Origin: Williamsia faeni
Lineage (GTDB): Bacteria > Actinomycetota > Actinomycetes > Mycobacteriales > Mycobacteriaceae
DNA: 64,000 nt
NCBI GenBank assembly: GCA_003202005.1
Contig: QJJF01000012.1
Coordinates: 62,001 to 126,000 of the forward strand
Reading direction: 5' to 3'
Both the position numbers and the translations under genes were made by a program. The notes beneath the pieces were generated by a model. The model saw only the letters and a program-made list of their open reading frames with translations, was not told where the DNA came from and made no database searches. Of the stretch, positions 52,123-63,917 are shown piece after piece (positions within the stretch are counted from its first letter, which is position 1; every line of letters begins with the position of its first letter).

Positions 52123-53193
52123 ATGCAGGTAGTTCCGGCACAACCGTCGACGAAAGGCGTGACCTTGACCGAGGTACGAGAACCCCAACCCCTGGGTCCG
52201 GACTCGGTGACCTGGAAATTCTTCGGCGGGTGGCACGGCATGCTCATCGGTCTGTGGTCGGGGTCGATGCAGAACATGCATCCCAAGCTCGGTGCCGCGG
52301 TCTGGGAGCATTCGGACTTCTTCGGAGAACGGTGGCAGCGCCTGAACCGGTCGCTGTATCCGATCATCGGGGTGGTCTTCGACGGCACCACCGACACCGG
52401 TCACGAGGTCCGCGATTACCACCGCGAGATCAAGGGCACCATGCCTGACGGCAGCCGATATCACGCGCTCGATCCCGATGTCTTCTACTGGGCGCATGCC
52501 ACGTTCTGGTACGGCAACATCCGTTGCGCGGAGGTCTTCGGGCCGCCGATCACCGAGGCCGAGAAGCGACAGCTGTTCGAGGAATCACGCGACTGGTACT
52601 CGATGTACGGCGTGAGCACTCGCCCCTGCCCCGATACGTACGAGGAGTTCCTCGATTACTGGGATCACATGTGCCGCAACGTCCTCGAGGACCATCCCGC
52701 GGTGCGCACCGTCCTCGACATCTCCCAACTTCCGCCGCCACCGTGGATGTCGGCCATGCCGCAGCCGATCTGGAAGGTGATGATCCGGCCGACGGAGAGG
52801 TTCTTCACCTGGCTGACGGTTGGCCTCTATCACCCGGCGGTACGCGAGATGATGGGCTTCACCTGGTCCAGGAAAGATGAGCGGCGGTTCCGGCTCTTCG
52901 GAAAAGCCGTCAACGCCTTCATGCAGGCACTGCCGGAGCGCTACCGCCGGCACCCGCGTTGTCGCGATGCGTGGGATCGGTTGTCTGGCCGGGTTCCGAC
53001 GCAGGCCCCACTGATCCAGACCCCGAGGCGCAACCTGCCGCCGGAGTCAGTACGTGGTGACGCGATGCACTATTGCCCCGTGACGGCCGCCCGCCGGGCA
53101 GAACTCCCCTGGCAGTCCAACGAAACCGGAGAACGCGCACCGACCACCGCAGTGGTCACCCCAGCGTCCGAACCCGCCGCCGACAACCGCTGA
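52123..53193 (+). CDS. MpaB/DUF2236-family oxygenase-like protein
   Basis: Protein of up to 356 aa. The DUF2236 (MpaB, rubber-oxygenase-like) fold is indicated by SVTWKFFGGWHGMLIGLWSGSMQNMHPKLGAAVWEHSDFFGERWQRLNRSL (about residues 28-78). Also present are DPDVFYWAHATFWYGNI (about 124-140, with the His of the heme-ligand region) and YEEFLDYWDHMC. Family members can be heme-dependent. Start uncertain: ATG 52123 sits directly after the operator near the predicted TSS, while TTG 52165 has a GAAAGG ribosome site. The C-terminus has a Pro/Arg-rich tail. Confidence 0.75.
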   Translation: MQVVPAQPSTKGVTLTEVREPQPLGPDSVTWKFFGGWHGMLIGLWSGSMQNMHPKLGAAVWEHSDFFGERWQRLNRSLYPIIGVVFDGTTDTGHEVRDYHREIKGTMPDGSRYHALDPDVFYWAHATFWYGNIRCAEVFGPPITEAEKRQLFEESRDWYSMYGVSTRPCPDTYEEFLDYWDHMCRNVLEDHPAVRTVLDISQLPPPPWMSAMPQPIWKVMIRPTERFFTWLTVGLYHPAVREMMGFTWSRKDERRFRLFGKAVNAFMQALPERYRRHPRCRDAWDRLSGRVPTQAPLIQTPRRNLPPESVRGDAMHYCPVTAARRAELPWQSNETGERAPTTAVVTPASEPAADNR

Positions 53194-53291
53194 AGCCGAA
53201 TTGCCCTACCATGTGCACGGAAGCATCCTGACCACCTGAAGTCTGGGGAGGGCACGGCAAGCACCGCATCCTCCCCACCTGCGGAGGACAC

Positions 53292-54617
53292 ATGACAGCG
53301 ACCACACCGACCGCCCCTCTCACGCTGCAAAAAGTGCCATTGAGCAGTGAAGCAGCGCGAATCGGCGCAACCGCCTGGCAGGCGGTCTGCGGTGGGGCCC
53401 GGTTTGCCGCTCGAGCCTTCGGATCCGACGATCTCGCCGTGACCGGCGCGGGCGAAACCAGAAACACTTTTGCCGCACTGGGGCCCACCTACGTAAAGCT
53501 CGGGCAGCTGATCGCGTCGAGCCCGGGGGTCTTCCCGCGGGTGCTGTCCGATGAGTTCCGCACATTGCTCGACCGGGTTCCCCCGGCCGATCCCGACCAG
53601 GTCCGCAGACTGCTCACCGACCAGCTCGGCCGGGATCCGGATGAGGTGTTCGCCGAATTCGATCCCGAACCGATAGCGTCGGCGTCCATCTCCCAGGTGC
53701 ACGATGCGGTGCTGGTGTCCGGGGAGCACGTGGTGGTGAAGATTCAGCGGCCCGGGATCAAGGCGAGATTGGCGGCAGATCTGCAGATCCTGCAGCGCAC
53801 CGCCGCCGTGGTGGAGTTCTCGCCGTACGGCCGCATGCTCAGCGCCAAGGCCGTGATCGAGGACTTCACGGCAAACCTCAACTCCGAACTCGACTTTCGG
53901 GCCGAAGCGGCGGCGATGGAAGAATGGACCGCTGCGATCTCCGGGTCTCGGTTCGCAGATCAGGTCCGGGTGCCAAAAGTCTTCTGGGACTACACCACCG
54001 AACGGGTCATCACCCTCGAGTTCGTCGATGCCATCCGCATCGACAACGCGCAGGAGATCCGGAGGGCCGGTCACGACGGCACCAAGATCGTGAAGACCCT
54101 GCTGCTCTCCCTGCTCGAATCCGCGTTCACCGACGGCATTTTCCACGGCGATCTGCACGCCGGAAACGTCCTGGTGGATTCGGATGGTCGAATTGTCCTG
54201 TTGGACTGGGGCATTGTCGGACGGTTCGACGACAAATCCCGGCTGATCGTGCGTGAACTCCTCGGCAACCTGATGCGCAGCAACTACGAGGCCGCCGGCC
54301 AAGCCCTCGCTGCGCTGGGAACTTTCGGCAAGCCCGGCTCGGTCCGGGAGACCGCAAAGGATCTGCGCCGGGTCGCAGCCCCCATCGGCGGCACCGATCT
54401 CGGCGACATGTCATACGCCGATCTGGGCCGGCAGCTCGCCAATCTCGCCAAGACCTACGATGCCCGACTGCCCCGCGAACTGGTACTCGTCGGCAAGCAA
54501 CTGCTGTACGTCGAGCGATACATGAAGCTGCTGGCACCGCGGTGGAAGGCCATGTCCGACCCCCAGGTCGTCGGCTACACCGCCGGACTCCTCAAAGACT
54601 CCGCCCGCGCCCGATAG
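53292..54617 (+). CDS. AarF/UbiB/ABC1-type atypical kinase
   Basis: Protein of 441 aa. The ABC1 signature FAALGPTYVKLGQLIASSPGVFPRVLSDEFRTLLDRVPP (about residues 59-98, containing the KxGQ motif) is clear. So are the Ala-rich nucleotide loop SASISQVHDA (about 131), VVVKIQRPG with the Lys, and the HGDLHAGNVLVDSDGRIVLLDWGIVGRFDD block (about 284-313). Members affect quinone/lipid metabolism as atypical kinases or ATPases. Ribosome site GGAGGA at 53283-53288. A 7-bp inverted repeat GGGGAGG/CCTCCCC (53245-53276) lies upstream. Convergent with the MFS gene, 10 nt apart. Confidence 0.87.
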   Translation: MTATTPTAPLTLQKVPLSSEAARIGATAWQAVCGGARFAARAFGSDDLAVTGAGETRNTFAALGPTYVKLGQLIASSPGVFPRVLSDEFRTLLDRVPPADPDQVRRLLTDQLGRDPDEVFAEFDPEPIASASISQVHDAVLVSGEHVVVKIQRPGIKARLAADLQILQRTAAVVEFSPYGRMLSAKAVIEDFTANLNSELDFRAEAAAMEEWTAAISGSRFADQVRVPKVFWDYTTERVITLEFVDAIRIDNAQEIRRAGHDGTKIVKTLLLSLLESAFTDGIFHGDLHAGNVLVDSDGRIVLLDWGIVGRFDDKSRLIVRELLGNLMRSNYEAAGQALAALGTFGKPGSVRETAKDLRRVAAPIGGTDLGDMSYADLGRQLANLAKTYDARLPRELVLVGKQLLYVERYMKLLAPRWKAMSDPQVVGYTAGLLKDSARAR

Positions 54618-54627
54618 TGGTTCGTGT

Positions 54628-55896
54628 CTACCGGGTTATGCGGTAGCGAACGAACGACGGAATCGCCAGGGCGGCAATCACCGTCCCGACAACCACGAGG
54701 ACGCCACCGCCGGCGGTGGCCACCGCAGTTCCCACTGACGCCGCCACGGCGCCGTGCAACACATCCGCGATCCGGGGACCACCTGCCACCACGACGATGA
54801 ACACGCCCTGCAGTCGGCCACGCATCTCGTCGCTCGCCGCGGACAACAGAATCGACTGCCGAAATGCCGATGACGCCATGTCGGCCGCACCACCGATCAT
54901 CAGCAGTCCCACCGTGATCGGCAACATCGGAAGTGCGGTGTTGTTGGCGAACGCGACGCAGATTCCGACGCCGATGATGGCCACACCCCAGATGATCACG
55001 CAGATGATGACCGCCAGCCCCTGCCGGTGGATCCGGGACACCCAGCCGGAGAAGATGCCGCCGGCGAGCGCACCGAGCGCAATTGCGGAGAACAGCAACG
55101 CAAACGCGAATCCGCCGCCTTCGGGTCCGCCGAAACTCTCGTGGGCCATCTGCGGGAACAGCGCCCGGGGCATTCCGAAGACCATCGCGATCAGATCGAC
55201 CAGGAACGACGCCATCAGCACCGGTTGGCCTCGCAGGAACACAAACCCCTCGATGACCGAGCGCAGGCCGGCACGCTGTGGTTTCCGGTCGGCACCTCCC
55301 GGATGCAGGGACGGAAGTCTGACGACCGCCCAGAGCGTCGCGAAGAGGAAGATCGTGTCGATCAGATACAGCAACGAATATCCGAGCAGCGGAATCATCG
55401 CACCGCCGACCAGCGGTCCGGCGATCGCACCCGCCTGCATGACCGTCATGTTCAGCGAAGCAGCCGCCGGCAGGTCTTTATTCGGCATCAGCTTCGGCAG
55501 GATCGCGGTCCGGGTCGGCTGATTGATGGCAAAGAACGCCTGCTGCAATGCGAAGAGCGCCAGGATGATCCAGACGTTGCCGAGGCCCATCGCCGACTGG
55601 ACATAGAACATCGCACTGGTCCCGATCAGCCCACACGTGGTGATGATCAACAGGATTCGACGGTCGATGGCGTCGGCCAGGGCGCCACCCCACAACCCGA
55701 AGATCACCAGCGGCACCAGGCCGAAAACACCCGTCAGCCCGACATACGCGGAACTGCCGGTGAGTTGATAGATCTGGGCCGGGACGGCGACCACCGTGAG
55801 CTGCGCACCGATGACCGTGACGATGTTCGCCCACCACAGGCGGCGAAAGTGCGGGTGCTTGAGCGGGGTGGTGTCGGCGAGGAATCGGCGGGTCAC
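54628..55896 (-). CDS. Major facilitator superfamily transporter (MFS_3/EntS-like)
   Basis: Transporter of about 422 aa with 12 hydrophobic helices. It begins with HPHFRRLWWANIVTVIGAQLTVVAVPAQIYQLTGSSAYVGLTGVFGLVPLVIFGLWGGALADAIDRR. The G-x-x-A-D-x-x-D-R-R loop between helices 2 and 3 is the MFS hallmark, and the set resembles EntS/enterobactin-exporter-like MFS_3. GTG 55896 is chosen as start because in-frame codons further upstream overlap pdxH; no clear ribosome site is seen, so this is uncertain. Follows pdxH by 29 nt in the same direction. Substrate unknown. Confidence 0.78.
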   Translation of the reverse strand: MTRRFLADTTPLKHPHFRRLWWANIVTVIGAQLTVVAVPAQIYQLTGSSAYVGLTGVFGLVPLVIFGLWGGALADAIDRRILLIITTCGLIGTSAMFYVQSAMGLGNVWIILALFALQQAFFAINQPTRTAILPKLMPNKDLPAAASLNMTVMQAGAIAGPLVGGAMIPLLGYSLLYLIDTIFLFATLWAVVRLPSLHPGGADRKPQRAGLRSVIEGFVFLRGQPVLMASFLVDLIAMVFGMPRALFPQMAHESFGGPEGGGFAFALLFSAIALGALAGGIFSGWVSRIHRQGLAVIICVIIWGVAIIGVGICVAFANNTALPMLPITVGLLMIGGAADMASSAFRQSILLSAASDEMRGRLQGVFIVVVAGGPRIADVLHGAVAASVGTAVATAGGGVLVVVGTVIAALAIPSFVRYRITR

Positions 55897-55925
55897 GCGC
55901 TGCGACCCGAGAGAAGGTCCAGCAT

Positions 55926-56636
55926 TTACGGCTGCAACCTCGTCACGATCCACCGGCCGTCGACCAAGGTGCATCGAACCCGATTGTGCAACCGATTCGC
56001 GCGGCCCTGCCAGAACTCGACCTCGACCGGCGCGATCACGTAGCCACCCCAATGCGGCGGCACCGGGACCGGTTGCTCGGCGCCGAATCGGGTCTCGACC
56101 GCGGCAGCCTTGTCCTCCAGCGCTTTCCGTGACTCGATCGGCGCGGACTGCTCGGAGGCGAAGGCGCTGAGCTGCGAACCGCGCGGGCGCTTGGTCCAGT
56201 AGTCGGCGGTCTGCTCGGCCGGCACCTTCATCACCGATCCACGAAAGTGGACCTGCCGCTCCATAGCGATCCAGGGAAACGTCACGGCCGCATACGGCAC
56301 CAGGTCGAGGTGCCGGCCCTTGTCGGATTCATAGCTGGTGAAGAAGGAAACCCCATCGGCGTCCACACCTTTGCAGAGAACTGTGCGGGTCGACGGGTGG
56401 CCGGCGTCGTCAACCGTCCCCAGCACCATGGCATTGGGTTCCGGGATCCTCGCGTCGACGGCCTCGTGCAGCCACTTGCCGAACAGTTCCAGCCACGGGG
56501 GATCACCCGCGAGCCAGATCGGATCGAGATTGTCCTTGACGCCGTCGGCACCGGCCGCCTGATCCCCGCGCGCGACACCTCCGGACGCTGCATAGGCCAT
56601 CCGCATGTTGGCCAAGTCGATCGGTTCGCGTTCCAC
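55926..56636 (-). CDS. pdxH: Pyridoxamine 5'-phosphate oxidase
   Basis: FMN-dependent oxidase of 236 aa making pyridoxal phosphate. EPNAMVLGTVDDAGHPSTRTVLCKGVDADGVSFFTSYESDKGRHLDLVPYAAVTFPW (about residues 64-120) includes the FMN-binding R-T-V-L-C-K and S-x-K-G-R. The C-terminal EFWQGRANRLHNRVR with WIVTRLQP is the family end motif. GTG 56636 matches the N-terminal length of mycobacterial homologues, and the long frame to 56969 is a shadow of citA. Divergent from the citrate synthase gene. Confidence 0.9.
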   Translation of the reverse strand: MEREPIDLANMRMAYAASGGVARGDQAAGADGVKDNLDPIWLAGDPPWLELFGKWLHEAVDARIPEPNAMVLGTVDDAGHPSTRTVLCKGVDADGVSFFTSYESDKGRHLDLVPYAAVTFPWIAMERQVHFRGSVMKVPAEQTADYWTKRPRGSQLSAFASEQSAPIESRKALEDKAAAVETRFGAEQPVPVPPHWGGYVIAPVEVEFWQGRANRLHNRVRCTLVDGRWIVTRLQP

Positions 56637-56730
56637 GGCCGATAACGCTACTCCCGGACCCACCGAGAACGCCTCGGGCACTACAGTCCTAGTGAGTATG
56701 AACACAGGGCAATGGCAAGGAGCTCGAGCG

Positions 56731-59090
<2,360 letters not shown>

Positions 59091-59101
59091 CGGTTTCGCT
59101 C

Positions 59102-59133
59102 GCTCAGTCCACCCCTGCTGAGCTGGCTTTTTT
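59102..59133 (+). terminator. Rho-independent terminator after serC
   Basis: Stem GCTCAG (59102-59107) with CTGAGC (59118-59123), 10-nt loop, then TGGC and six T (59128-59133). It is 12 nt after the serC stop. Confidence 0.6.
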
Positions 59134-59235
59134 ACGCGTGTCACACCCTCGATTCCGGCCCGACTGGATTACTCTGACGCCAATGCACACCGCGACAGAT
59201 TCCCCGGCCAGCTCCGAGTCGTGAAGGAGAAGCAG

Positions 59236-60303
59236 ATGCGAGAGCTTCGAGTCATCGGCCTCGAGCCGGACGGCAAGAAGGTGATCTGTCAGGACACCGA
59301 GTCGGGCGAGAAGTTCCGTATCCCTGCTGACGACACCCTGCGCGCGGCAGCCCGTGGCGATCTGTCCCGGATGGGTCAGATCGAGATCGAGATGGAAAGC
59401 ACCCTGCGGCCCCGCGAGATCCAGGCCAGGATCCGCGCGGGCGCCACGGTCGCCCAGGTGGCCGCGGCCGCCGGGGTACCGGCCAACCGAGTCGAGCGTT
59501 TTGCCCATCCGGTCCTGCTCGAGCGTTCGCGGGCCGCCGAACTCGCCGCTGCGGCACACCCGCTGCGCTACGACGGTCCGGCGCTGTCCACGCTGGGTGA
59601 GGTGGTTGCCGCTGCGCTGGGAGCACGCGGGCACAATCCCGACGAGACCGAATGGGATGCCTGGAAGGCCGAGGACAACCGCTGGATCGTCCAGGTGAGC
59701 TGGCATGTCGGACGCTCGGTCAACCGCGCTCACTGGCGCTATCTGCCGGGTTCCAATTCAGGCACGGTCGAGGCGATCGACGAGGTCGCCGACGAGTTGA
59801 TCGATCCAGATCTGAGCCGGCCGTTGCGCAGCGTGTCCGTGGTCGCGCCGACTGTGGACAGCTCCGATTCGGACCATCCCGAACTCGCCTTCGACTACAC
59901 CCCGCCCAAGGCGGCACGGGTGTCACCGATTTCGCGTCCGGCCCGGCTGACGGTGAAGTCCGACGGCTCCGGCGAGGTCACCGTCGACGCCGATTCGCTG
60001 ACCGGCGAACAGAAGGCACGTCGGTCGCCGCGTCCGGTGGCCGCCGAATCCCGGCCGCAGCCTGCCGACAACCCGCCCGCGGCGAACACCGATGAACCTG
60101 CTTCCGGCGACGGGCACGAAACCGCCTCGACCGCAGAAACATCCGGCGTCCCAGAGTCCCCCGCCGCGAATGCAGGCGCCAAAAACCCTGAGATCCAAGA
60201 TAAGCCGGACGGGAACCGCAAACGTGCTCGCGGGAACCGCAAGCCTTCCGTGCCGGCCTGGGAGGATGTACTTCTCGGGGTCCGAAGCAGCGGCAACCCG
60301 TGA
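59236..60303 (+). CDS. sepH: Septation protein SepH (DUF3071)
   Basis: Cell-division protein of 355 aa known from Streptomyces and mycobacteria to modulate FtsZ polymerisation. The N-terminal domain MRELRVIGLEPDGKKVICQDTESGEKFRIPADDTLRAAARGDLSRMGQIEIEMESTLRPREIQARIRAGATVAQVAAAAGVPANRVERFAHPVLLERSR-type region is represented by residues 1-100, with a helix-turn-helix-like part (about 65-95). The C-terminal half is disordered and rich in Pro, Ser, Ala and Lys, with a basic end (KRARGNRKPSVPAWEDVLLG). ATG 59236 has AAGGAG 6 nt upstream; GTG 59221 is less likely. Confidence 0.88.
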   Translation: MRELRVIGLEPDGKKVICQDTESGEKFRIPADDTLRAAARGDLSRMGQIEIEMESTLRPREIQARIRAGATVAQVAAAAGVPANRVERFAHPVLLERSRAAELAAAAHPLRYDGPALSTLGEVVAAALGARGHNPDETEWDAWKAEDNRWIVQVSWHVGRSVNRAHWRYLPGSNSGTVEAIDEVADELIDPDLSRPLRSVSVVAPTVDSSDSDHPELAFDYTPPKAARVSPISRPARLTVKSDGSGEVTVDADSLTGEQKARRSPRPVAAESRPQPADNPPAANTDEPASGDGHETASTAETSGVPESPAANAGAKNPEIQDKPDGNRKRARGNRKPSVPAWEDVLLGVRSSGNP

Positions 60304-60359
60304 GCCGGGTTTAATTGTTCGGTACGTGAGACTGGTCGGCACCACGAAAGGACCCTGAG

Positions 60360-61142
60360 TTGGCAGCGAAGGCTTCGATGCTCTGGTTCGTCAACTCGAA
60401 CGATCCGGTAGCCGCTATCCGGCAGGGCCTGCAGCACGATCCCGCCGCAGCGGCAAGCCTTGCCGGCGCGTTGTGCCCAGGTCTGGTTGCAGTACCCATC
60501 GGTGAGAGAAGTCTTGCGGCTGCAGCAACCCCGGCAGACGACCAACTCTTCATCGGCGTCTACGGCTCTCTCGTGGTCGTCACCAGCCCGGTCCTCTCGA
60601 CCACCACGCCGTCCGCCCTACCCGAGTCGTGGATTTCCGCGGTTCCGTCGGATGCGGTGGTCGTGCTGCACACCGAACCGGAATCGTCGCTGGGAGCGTT
60701 CGCCCGCTGGGAGAACGGGACACTGCGTCGCTCATTCTCGGCCGACCCGGTCACGATCCACGAAAACACCGGCCTGCCTTTCATATTCGAGGGTCCATTC
60801 TGGGCCGGCGAGCACCCACTGGTGTATGCCGATGGCGCCAAACCGGATCCGCAGGCGTTGCCGTTCCACCCCCAGGAGTTCGCCGAACAGGCCATCCGCG
60901 AATGGCTCGGCTTCCGATTCACCACACCGCTCGGCCCGGAGGACTCCGATCCGGAACACATTGTTGTCACGGGTTTTGCGATACGCCCCGCGGGCTATCA
61001 GCCGACCGAGGCCGATGTGGAGCTCGGACTGTCGACCGGCCCCGACGCGAGCGATGGCGACGACCACAGCGAGTCGGGTGAGCACCAGCCGCATACCCCG
61101 GGCCGGGTTGCCCGCTGGTTCGGGTTCGGTCCCAAGTCCTGA
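60360..61142 (+). CDS. DUF6928-type hypothetical protein
   Basis: Protein of 260 aa starting at TTG 60360. The conserved opening AKASMLWFVNSNDPVAAIRQGL (residues 3-24) and middle GRLIYVAV-like GVYGSLVVVTSPVL are features I associate with the DUF6928 group of actinobacteria. The central part has SFSADPVTIHENTGLPFIFEGPFWAGEHP (about 124-152). No catalytic motif is recognised. The C-tail is charged and probably flexible (SGEHQPHTPGRVARWFG). Sits 56 nt after sepH, so it may be co-transcribed. Function unknown. Confidence 0.68.
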   Translation: MAAKASMLWFVNSNDPVAAIRQGLQHDPAAAASLAGALCPGLVAVPIGERSLAAAATPADDQLFIGVYGSLVVVTSPVLSTTTPSALPESWISAVPSDAVVVLHTEPESSLGAFARWENGTLRRSFSADPVTIHENTGLPFIFEGPFWAGEHPLVYADGAKPDPQALPFHPQEFAEQAIREWLGFRFTTPLGPEDSDPEHIVVTGFAIRPAGYQPTEADVELGLSTGPDASDGDDHSESGEHQPHTPGRVARWFGFGPKS

Positions 61143-61156
61143 AAAGTCGGACGCGG

Positions 61157-62026
61157 TCAGCGCGCCCGTTCGTAGAAGGCCAGTGCCGCAGCCGTCGCCA
61201 CGTTCAGTGAGTCTGTCCCCCGGGCCATCGGGATGCGGGCCCGCACATCACCGGCGAGCATCGCCGTCTCCGAGAGCCCTGGGCCCTCGGCCCCGACCAT
61301 GAACGCCACGCGCTCGGCGTCCACCGCTTCTGACAACGGGACTGCGGCTTCGTCGGGGGTGAGCGAGATGATCCGGAAGTTGTTGTCGCGGAGCACTTCC
61401 AAGTCCGATGGCCAGCTTTCGACGTGGGCGAAGGGCACCAGGAGGACATGTCCCATCGATACCCGGACCGATCGCCGATAGAGCGGATCGGCGCAGGCAC
61501 CGCCAAAGATCACGGCGTCGATCCCCAGTCCTGCCGCGTTCCGGAAGATGCTTCCGATGTTCTCGTGATCGTTGACACCCTCGAGGACCGCCACCGTCCG
61601 GGCACCGGCGAGCACATCCGTCAGTGCGATCGGCTCCGGACGACGAGCGACGGCGAGGACACCCCGATTCAGATGGAATCCGACCACCTCCGCCATGACC
61701 GCGGCACTGGCCCGATAGAACGGCACACCGGCAACAGATTCGTCGGACAGGGTCGGTGCGAGCTCCCGGAGTCGTTTGTCCACTCCCAGGAATGCATGCG
61801 GCGAAAACCTCGAAGTGACCATGCGTTGCGCAACGAGCACGCCCTCAGCGACGACCAAACTTTTGCCTGGTGTTCCGCCCGGCAAAACCGGCAGGTCAGG
61901 ACGTCGATCGGCGGAGTTGAGGTCACGAAAGTCGTCAACACGGGGGTCTGCCGGATCATCGATATCGATCACGGTGACTTCGAGTTCGGACGTGATGCCG
62001 TCTGGGTGAGAATGCGATCCGGCCAT
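61157..62026 (-). CDS. SpoU/TrmH-family RNA 2'-O-methyltransferase
   Basis: SPOUT methyltransferase of 289 aa from ATG 62026. All three motifs are visible. Motif 1 is EGVNDHENIGSIFRNAAGLGIDAVIF (about residues 150-175, catalytic Arg). Motif 2 is VAFMVGAEGPGLSE (about 245-258). Motif 3 is IPMARGTDSLNVATAAALAFYE (about 267-288). The N-terminal part resembles the substrate-binding domain of rRNA/tRNA ribose methylases. It is the counterpart of the mycobacterial gene between sepH and marR. Start is uncertain within the first 30 residues. Confidence 0.87.
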   Translation of the reverse strand: MAGSHSHPDGITSELEVTVIDIDDPADPRVDDFRDLNSADRRPDLPVLPGGTPGKSLVVAEGVLVAQRMVTSRFSPHAFLGVDKRLRELAPTLSDESVAGVPFYRASAAVMAEVVGFHLNRGVLAVARRPEPIALTDVLAGARTVAVLEGVNDHENIGSIFRNAAGLGIDAVIFGGACADPLYRRSVRVSMGHVLLVPFAHVESWPSDLEVLRDNNFRIISLTPDEAAVPLSEAVDAERVAFMVGAEGPGLSETAMLAGDVRARIPMARGTDSLNVATAAALAFYERAR

Positions 62027-62067
62027 CCGGATAGTTTGCCCGACCCCCGATGTGACAAGTTGGATGG

Positions 62068-63294
62068 GTGAGCAACGGCAACCTGACACTACGTCGCGCG
62101 ATCGAATCCGACTGGCCCGACATCGCTATCGCCGATGCGAGGGCGTTCGCTTTTGTCGAACCACTCGACGACGAGGCACTGGCCGACATCCGTTCGAAGG
62201 TGGCCGACGCCGACGTCGTCGTGGTCCACGACACCTCCGATCCACAGCGTCCCGTGCTGGTCGGCGTGGCGATGTTCTTCCGGATGAAGATGTCTATCCC
62301 GGGCGGTCACAAGGTGGACCTGCCCGGACTGTCCTGGGTGTCGGTCGCCTCGACGCACCGGCGGCGCGGAATCCTTCGGCTGATGATCACAGAACTCTTC
62401 GAGCAGTGGGAACGCGAGCAGTCGGTCTTCTCGATCCTGACGGCCTCAGAAGGCACCATCTACGAGCGATTCGGTTACGGCCCGGCAGCTTTCGAGCACC
62501 GCGTGCGCCTCGATCTGCGGAAGGCATCACTGCGGTCACCGGCACCCACCGACTCCACCGTCCGTTTCGGTGACGCCGACCAGATCCGCGAATCGGTGCC
62601 CGCGATCCACGACCGATGGGTCTCGACCCGTCCCGGCGCGATCGCCCGGACATCGGTGTGGTGGAACATGATCTTCGCCGACCGCCCCATCCTCCGAAAC
62701 GGGCGCAGCAGTCTGCACTATCTGCTGCATCCGGACGGTTACGCCAGCTACCGGATCCATCACGAATCCGAAACCTCCACCATTGCAGAGGTTTCCGAGA
62801 TCTTCACCGTCACGGATGAGGCGCACACCGATCTCTGGCGGGTACTGTCGGGACTCGATCTGATACCCGCGATCACTGCCACGACCCCGGTGGACGATCC
62901 ACTCCCTCTCAAGCTCACCGACCTTCGGGCACCGACGGTCACGGGCATCCGCGACAGCATGTGGCTGCGCATACTCGATGTGGCACAGGCCCTTTCACTA
63001 CGCGAGTACGGACACGACACCGAATTCGTTCTCGAGGTCAGCGATACATACCGCGAATCCGGCGGGCGCTGGAACGTGGCGATCAACGGGAGCCGGGCGA
63101 CGGTGACCGTCACCGATGCCGAGCCCACCGTCCGGATGGACATCTCGGTACTGAGCAGCCTCTACCTCGGGGCGTACCGCGCCGTGGACTTCGCTGCGGC
63201 GCAACGATTGTGGACCGTCGACGGTCCCACCCTGCACGCAATCGATCAGGCCTTCAGCACCGACCGTAAACCGGTGGCCGGCACGTTCTTCTAG
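62068..63294 (+). CDS. Eis-type GNAT N-acetyltransferase
   Basis: Acetyltransferase of 408 aa, start GTG 62068. Layout follows Eis (enhanced intracellular survival). The N-terminal GNAT domain contains PGLSWVSVASTHRRRGILRLMITELFEQW (about residues 86-114; V-x-T-x-x-R-R-R-G-I/L acetyl-CoA loop). A second GNAT-like domain and a C-terminal SCP-like domain follow. The chain ends in Phe (KPVAGTFF), matching Eis proteins in which the terminal Phe carboxylate serves as base. Family members acetylate aminoglycosides and protein Lys residues. Divergent from the methyltransferase, convergent with MarR. Confidence 0.85.
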   Translation: MSNGNLTLRRAIESDWPDIAIADARAFAFVEPLDDEALADIRSKVADADVVVVHDTSDPQRPVLVGVAMFFRMKMSIPGGHKVDLPGLSWVSVASTHRRRGILRLMITELFEQWEREQSVFSILTASEGTIYERFGYGPAAFEHRVRLDLRKASLRSPAPTDSTVRFGDADQIRESVPAIHDRWVSTRPGAIARTSVWWNMIFADRPILRNGRSSLHYLLHPDGYASYRIHHESETSTIAEVSEIFTVTDEAHTDLWRVLSGLDLIPAITATTPVDDPLPLKLTDLRAPTVTGIRDSMWLRILDVAQALSLREYGHDTEFVLEVSDTYRESGGRWNVAINGSRATVTVTDAEPTVRMDISVLSSLYLGAYRAVDFAAAQRLWTVDGPTLHAIDQAFSTDRKPVAGTFF

Positions 63295-63316
63295 AGATCG
63301 CGGGTCACCGCAGCGC

Positions 63317-63748
63317 TCAGTCGCTCTCGGTCACGATCGACTCGATGATGCCCACCGCGCCACGCAGCGTGTCCAGCTGGGTGTCGTCGAGTCGCTTGAG
63401 CTGGGCCCGCAGCCACTCCTCGCGGGCGTTCGCCTCGTCGACCACCAGCGCGTCGCCGGCGGGTGTCAGGGTCACGATCACCTGCCGGCCATCGGTGGGG
63501 TGAGGCTCCCGCCTGACCATCCCCAGGTCTGCCAGCGAAGCGATCACACGCGTCATCGACGGCGGCTGCACGCGTTCGCGGGCAGCGATGGCGCCGGGGG
63601 TCATCGACCCCTCTCGTTTGAGGGTGGACAGGGCCGACAGCTGTGTGAGCGACACCACGGACGTCGCCCGGCGCCCACGCAGATGCCTGGTCAGTCGCAC
63701 AACGGCGATCGCCAGGTCACTGGGCAACTTCTCGTCATTCTGGTCCAC
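63317..63748 (-). CDS. MarR-family transcriptional regulator
   Basis: Regulator of 143 aa. The winged HTH shows LTQLSALSTLKREGSMTPGAIAARERVQPPSMTRVIASLADLGMVRREPHPTDGRQVIVTLTPAGDALV (about residues 37-105), with the D-G-R wing. A C-terminal helix completes the dimer domain. Homologue of the conserved mycobacterial MarR next to the SpoU methyltransferase and a DUF2530 gene. The 169-nt spacer to the divergent gene at 63918 probably holds its operator, but I could not define one. Confidence 0.88.
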   Translation of the reverse strand: MDQNDEKLPSDLAIAVVRLTRHLRGRRATSVVSLTQLSALSTLKREGSMTPGAIAARERVQPPSMTRVIASLADLGMVRREPHPTDGRQVIVTLTPAGDALVVDEANAREEWLRAQLKRLDDTQLDTLRGAVGIIESIVTESD

Positions 63749-63905
63749 GGCTCTGAGGATAAGTGAGCATGACCGTATTTGAACGATGAACTGCCGACAT
63801 TCATTTGTTCACCTCACAACCGAACTACCAGCGACTCTGGTTGCAAAACTCTTATTTCGCCCGCCACGACGGGCGATGAGACTTCGCGTGTGATCAAAAT
63901 CGGAT

Positions 63906-63911
63906 TAGCCT
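63906..63911 (+). promoter_or_regulatory. -10 box TAGCCT of leaderless downstream gene
   Basis: TAGCCT followed by 6 nt and then the ATG at 63918, the same geometry as for serC and the importer ATPase gene. Confidence 0.5.
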
Positions 63912-63917
63912 GACGTC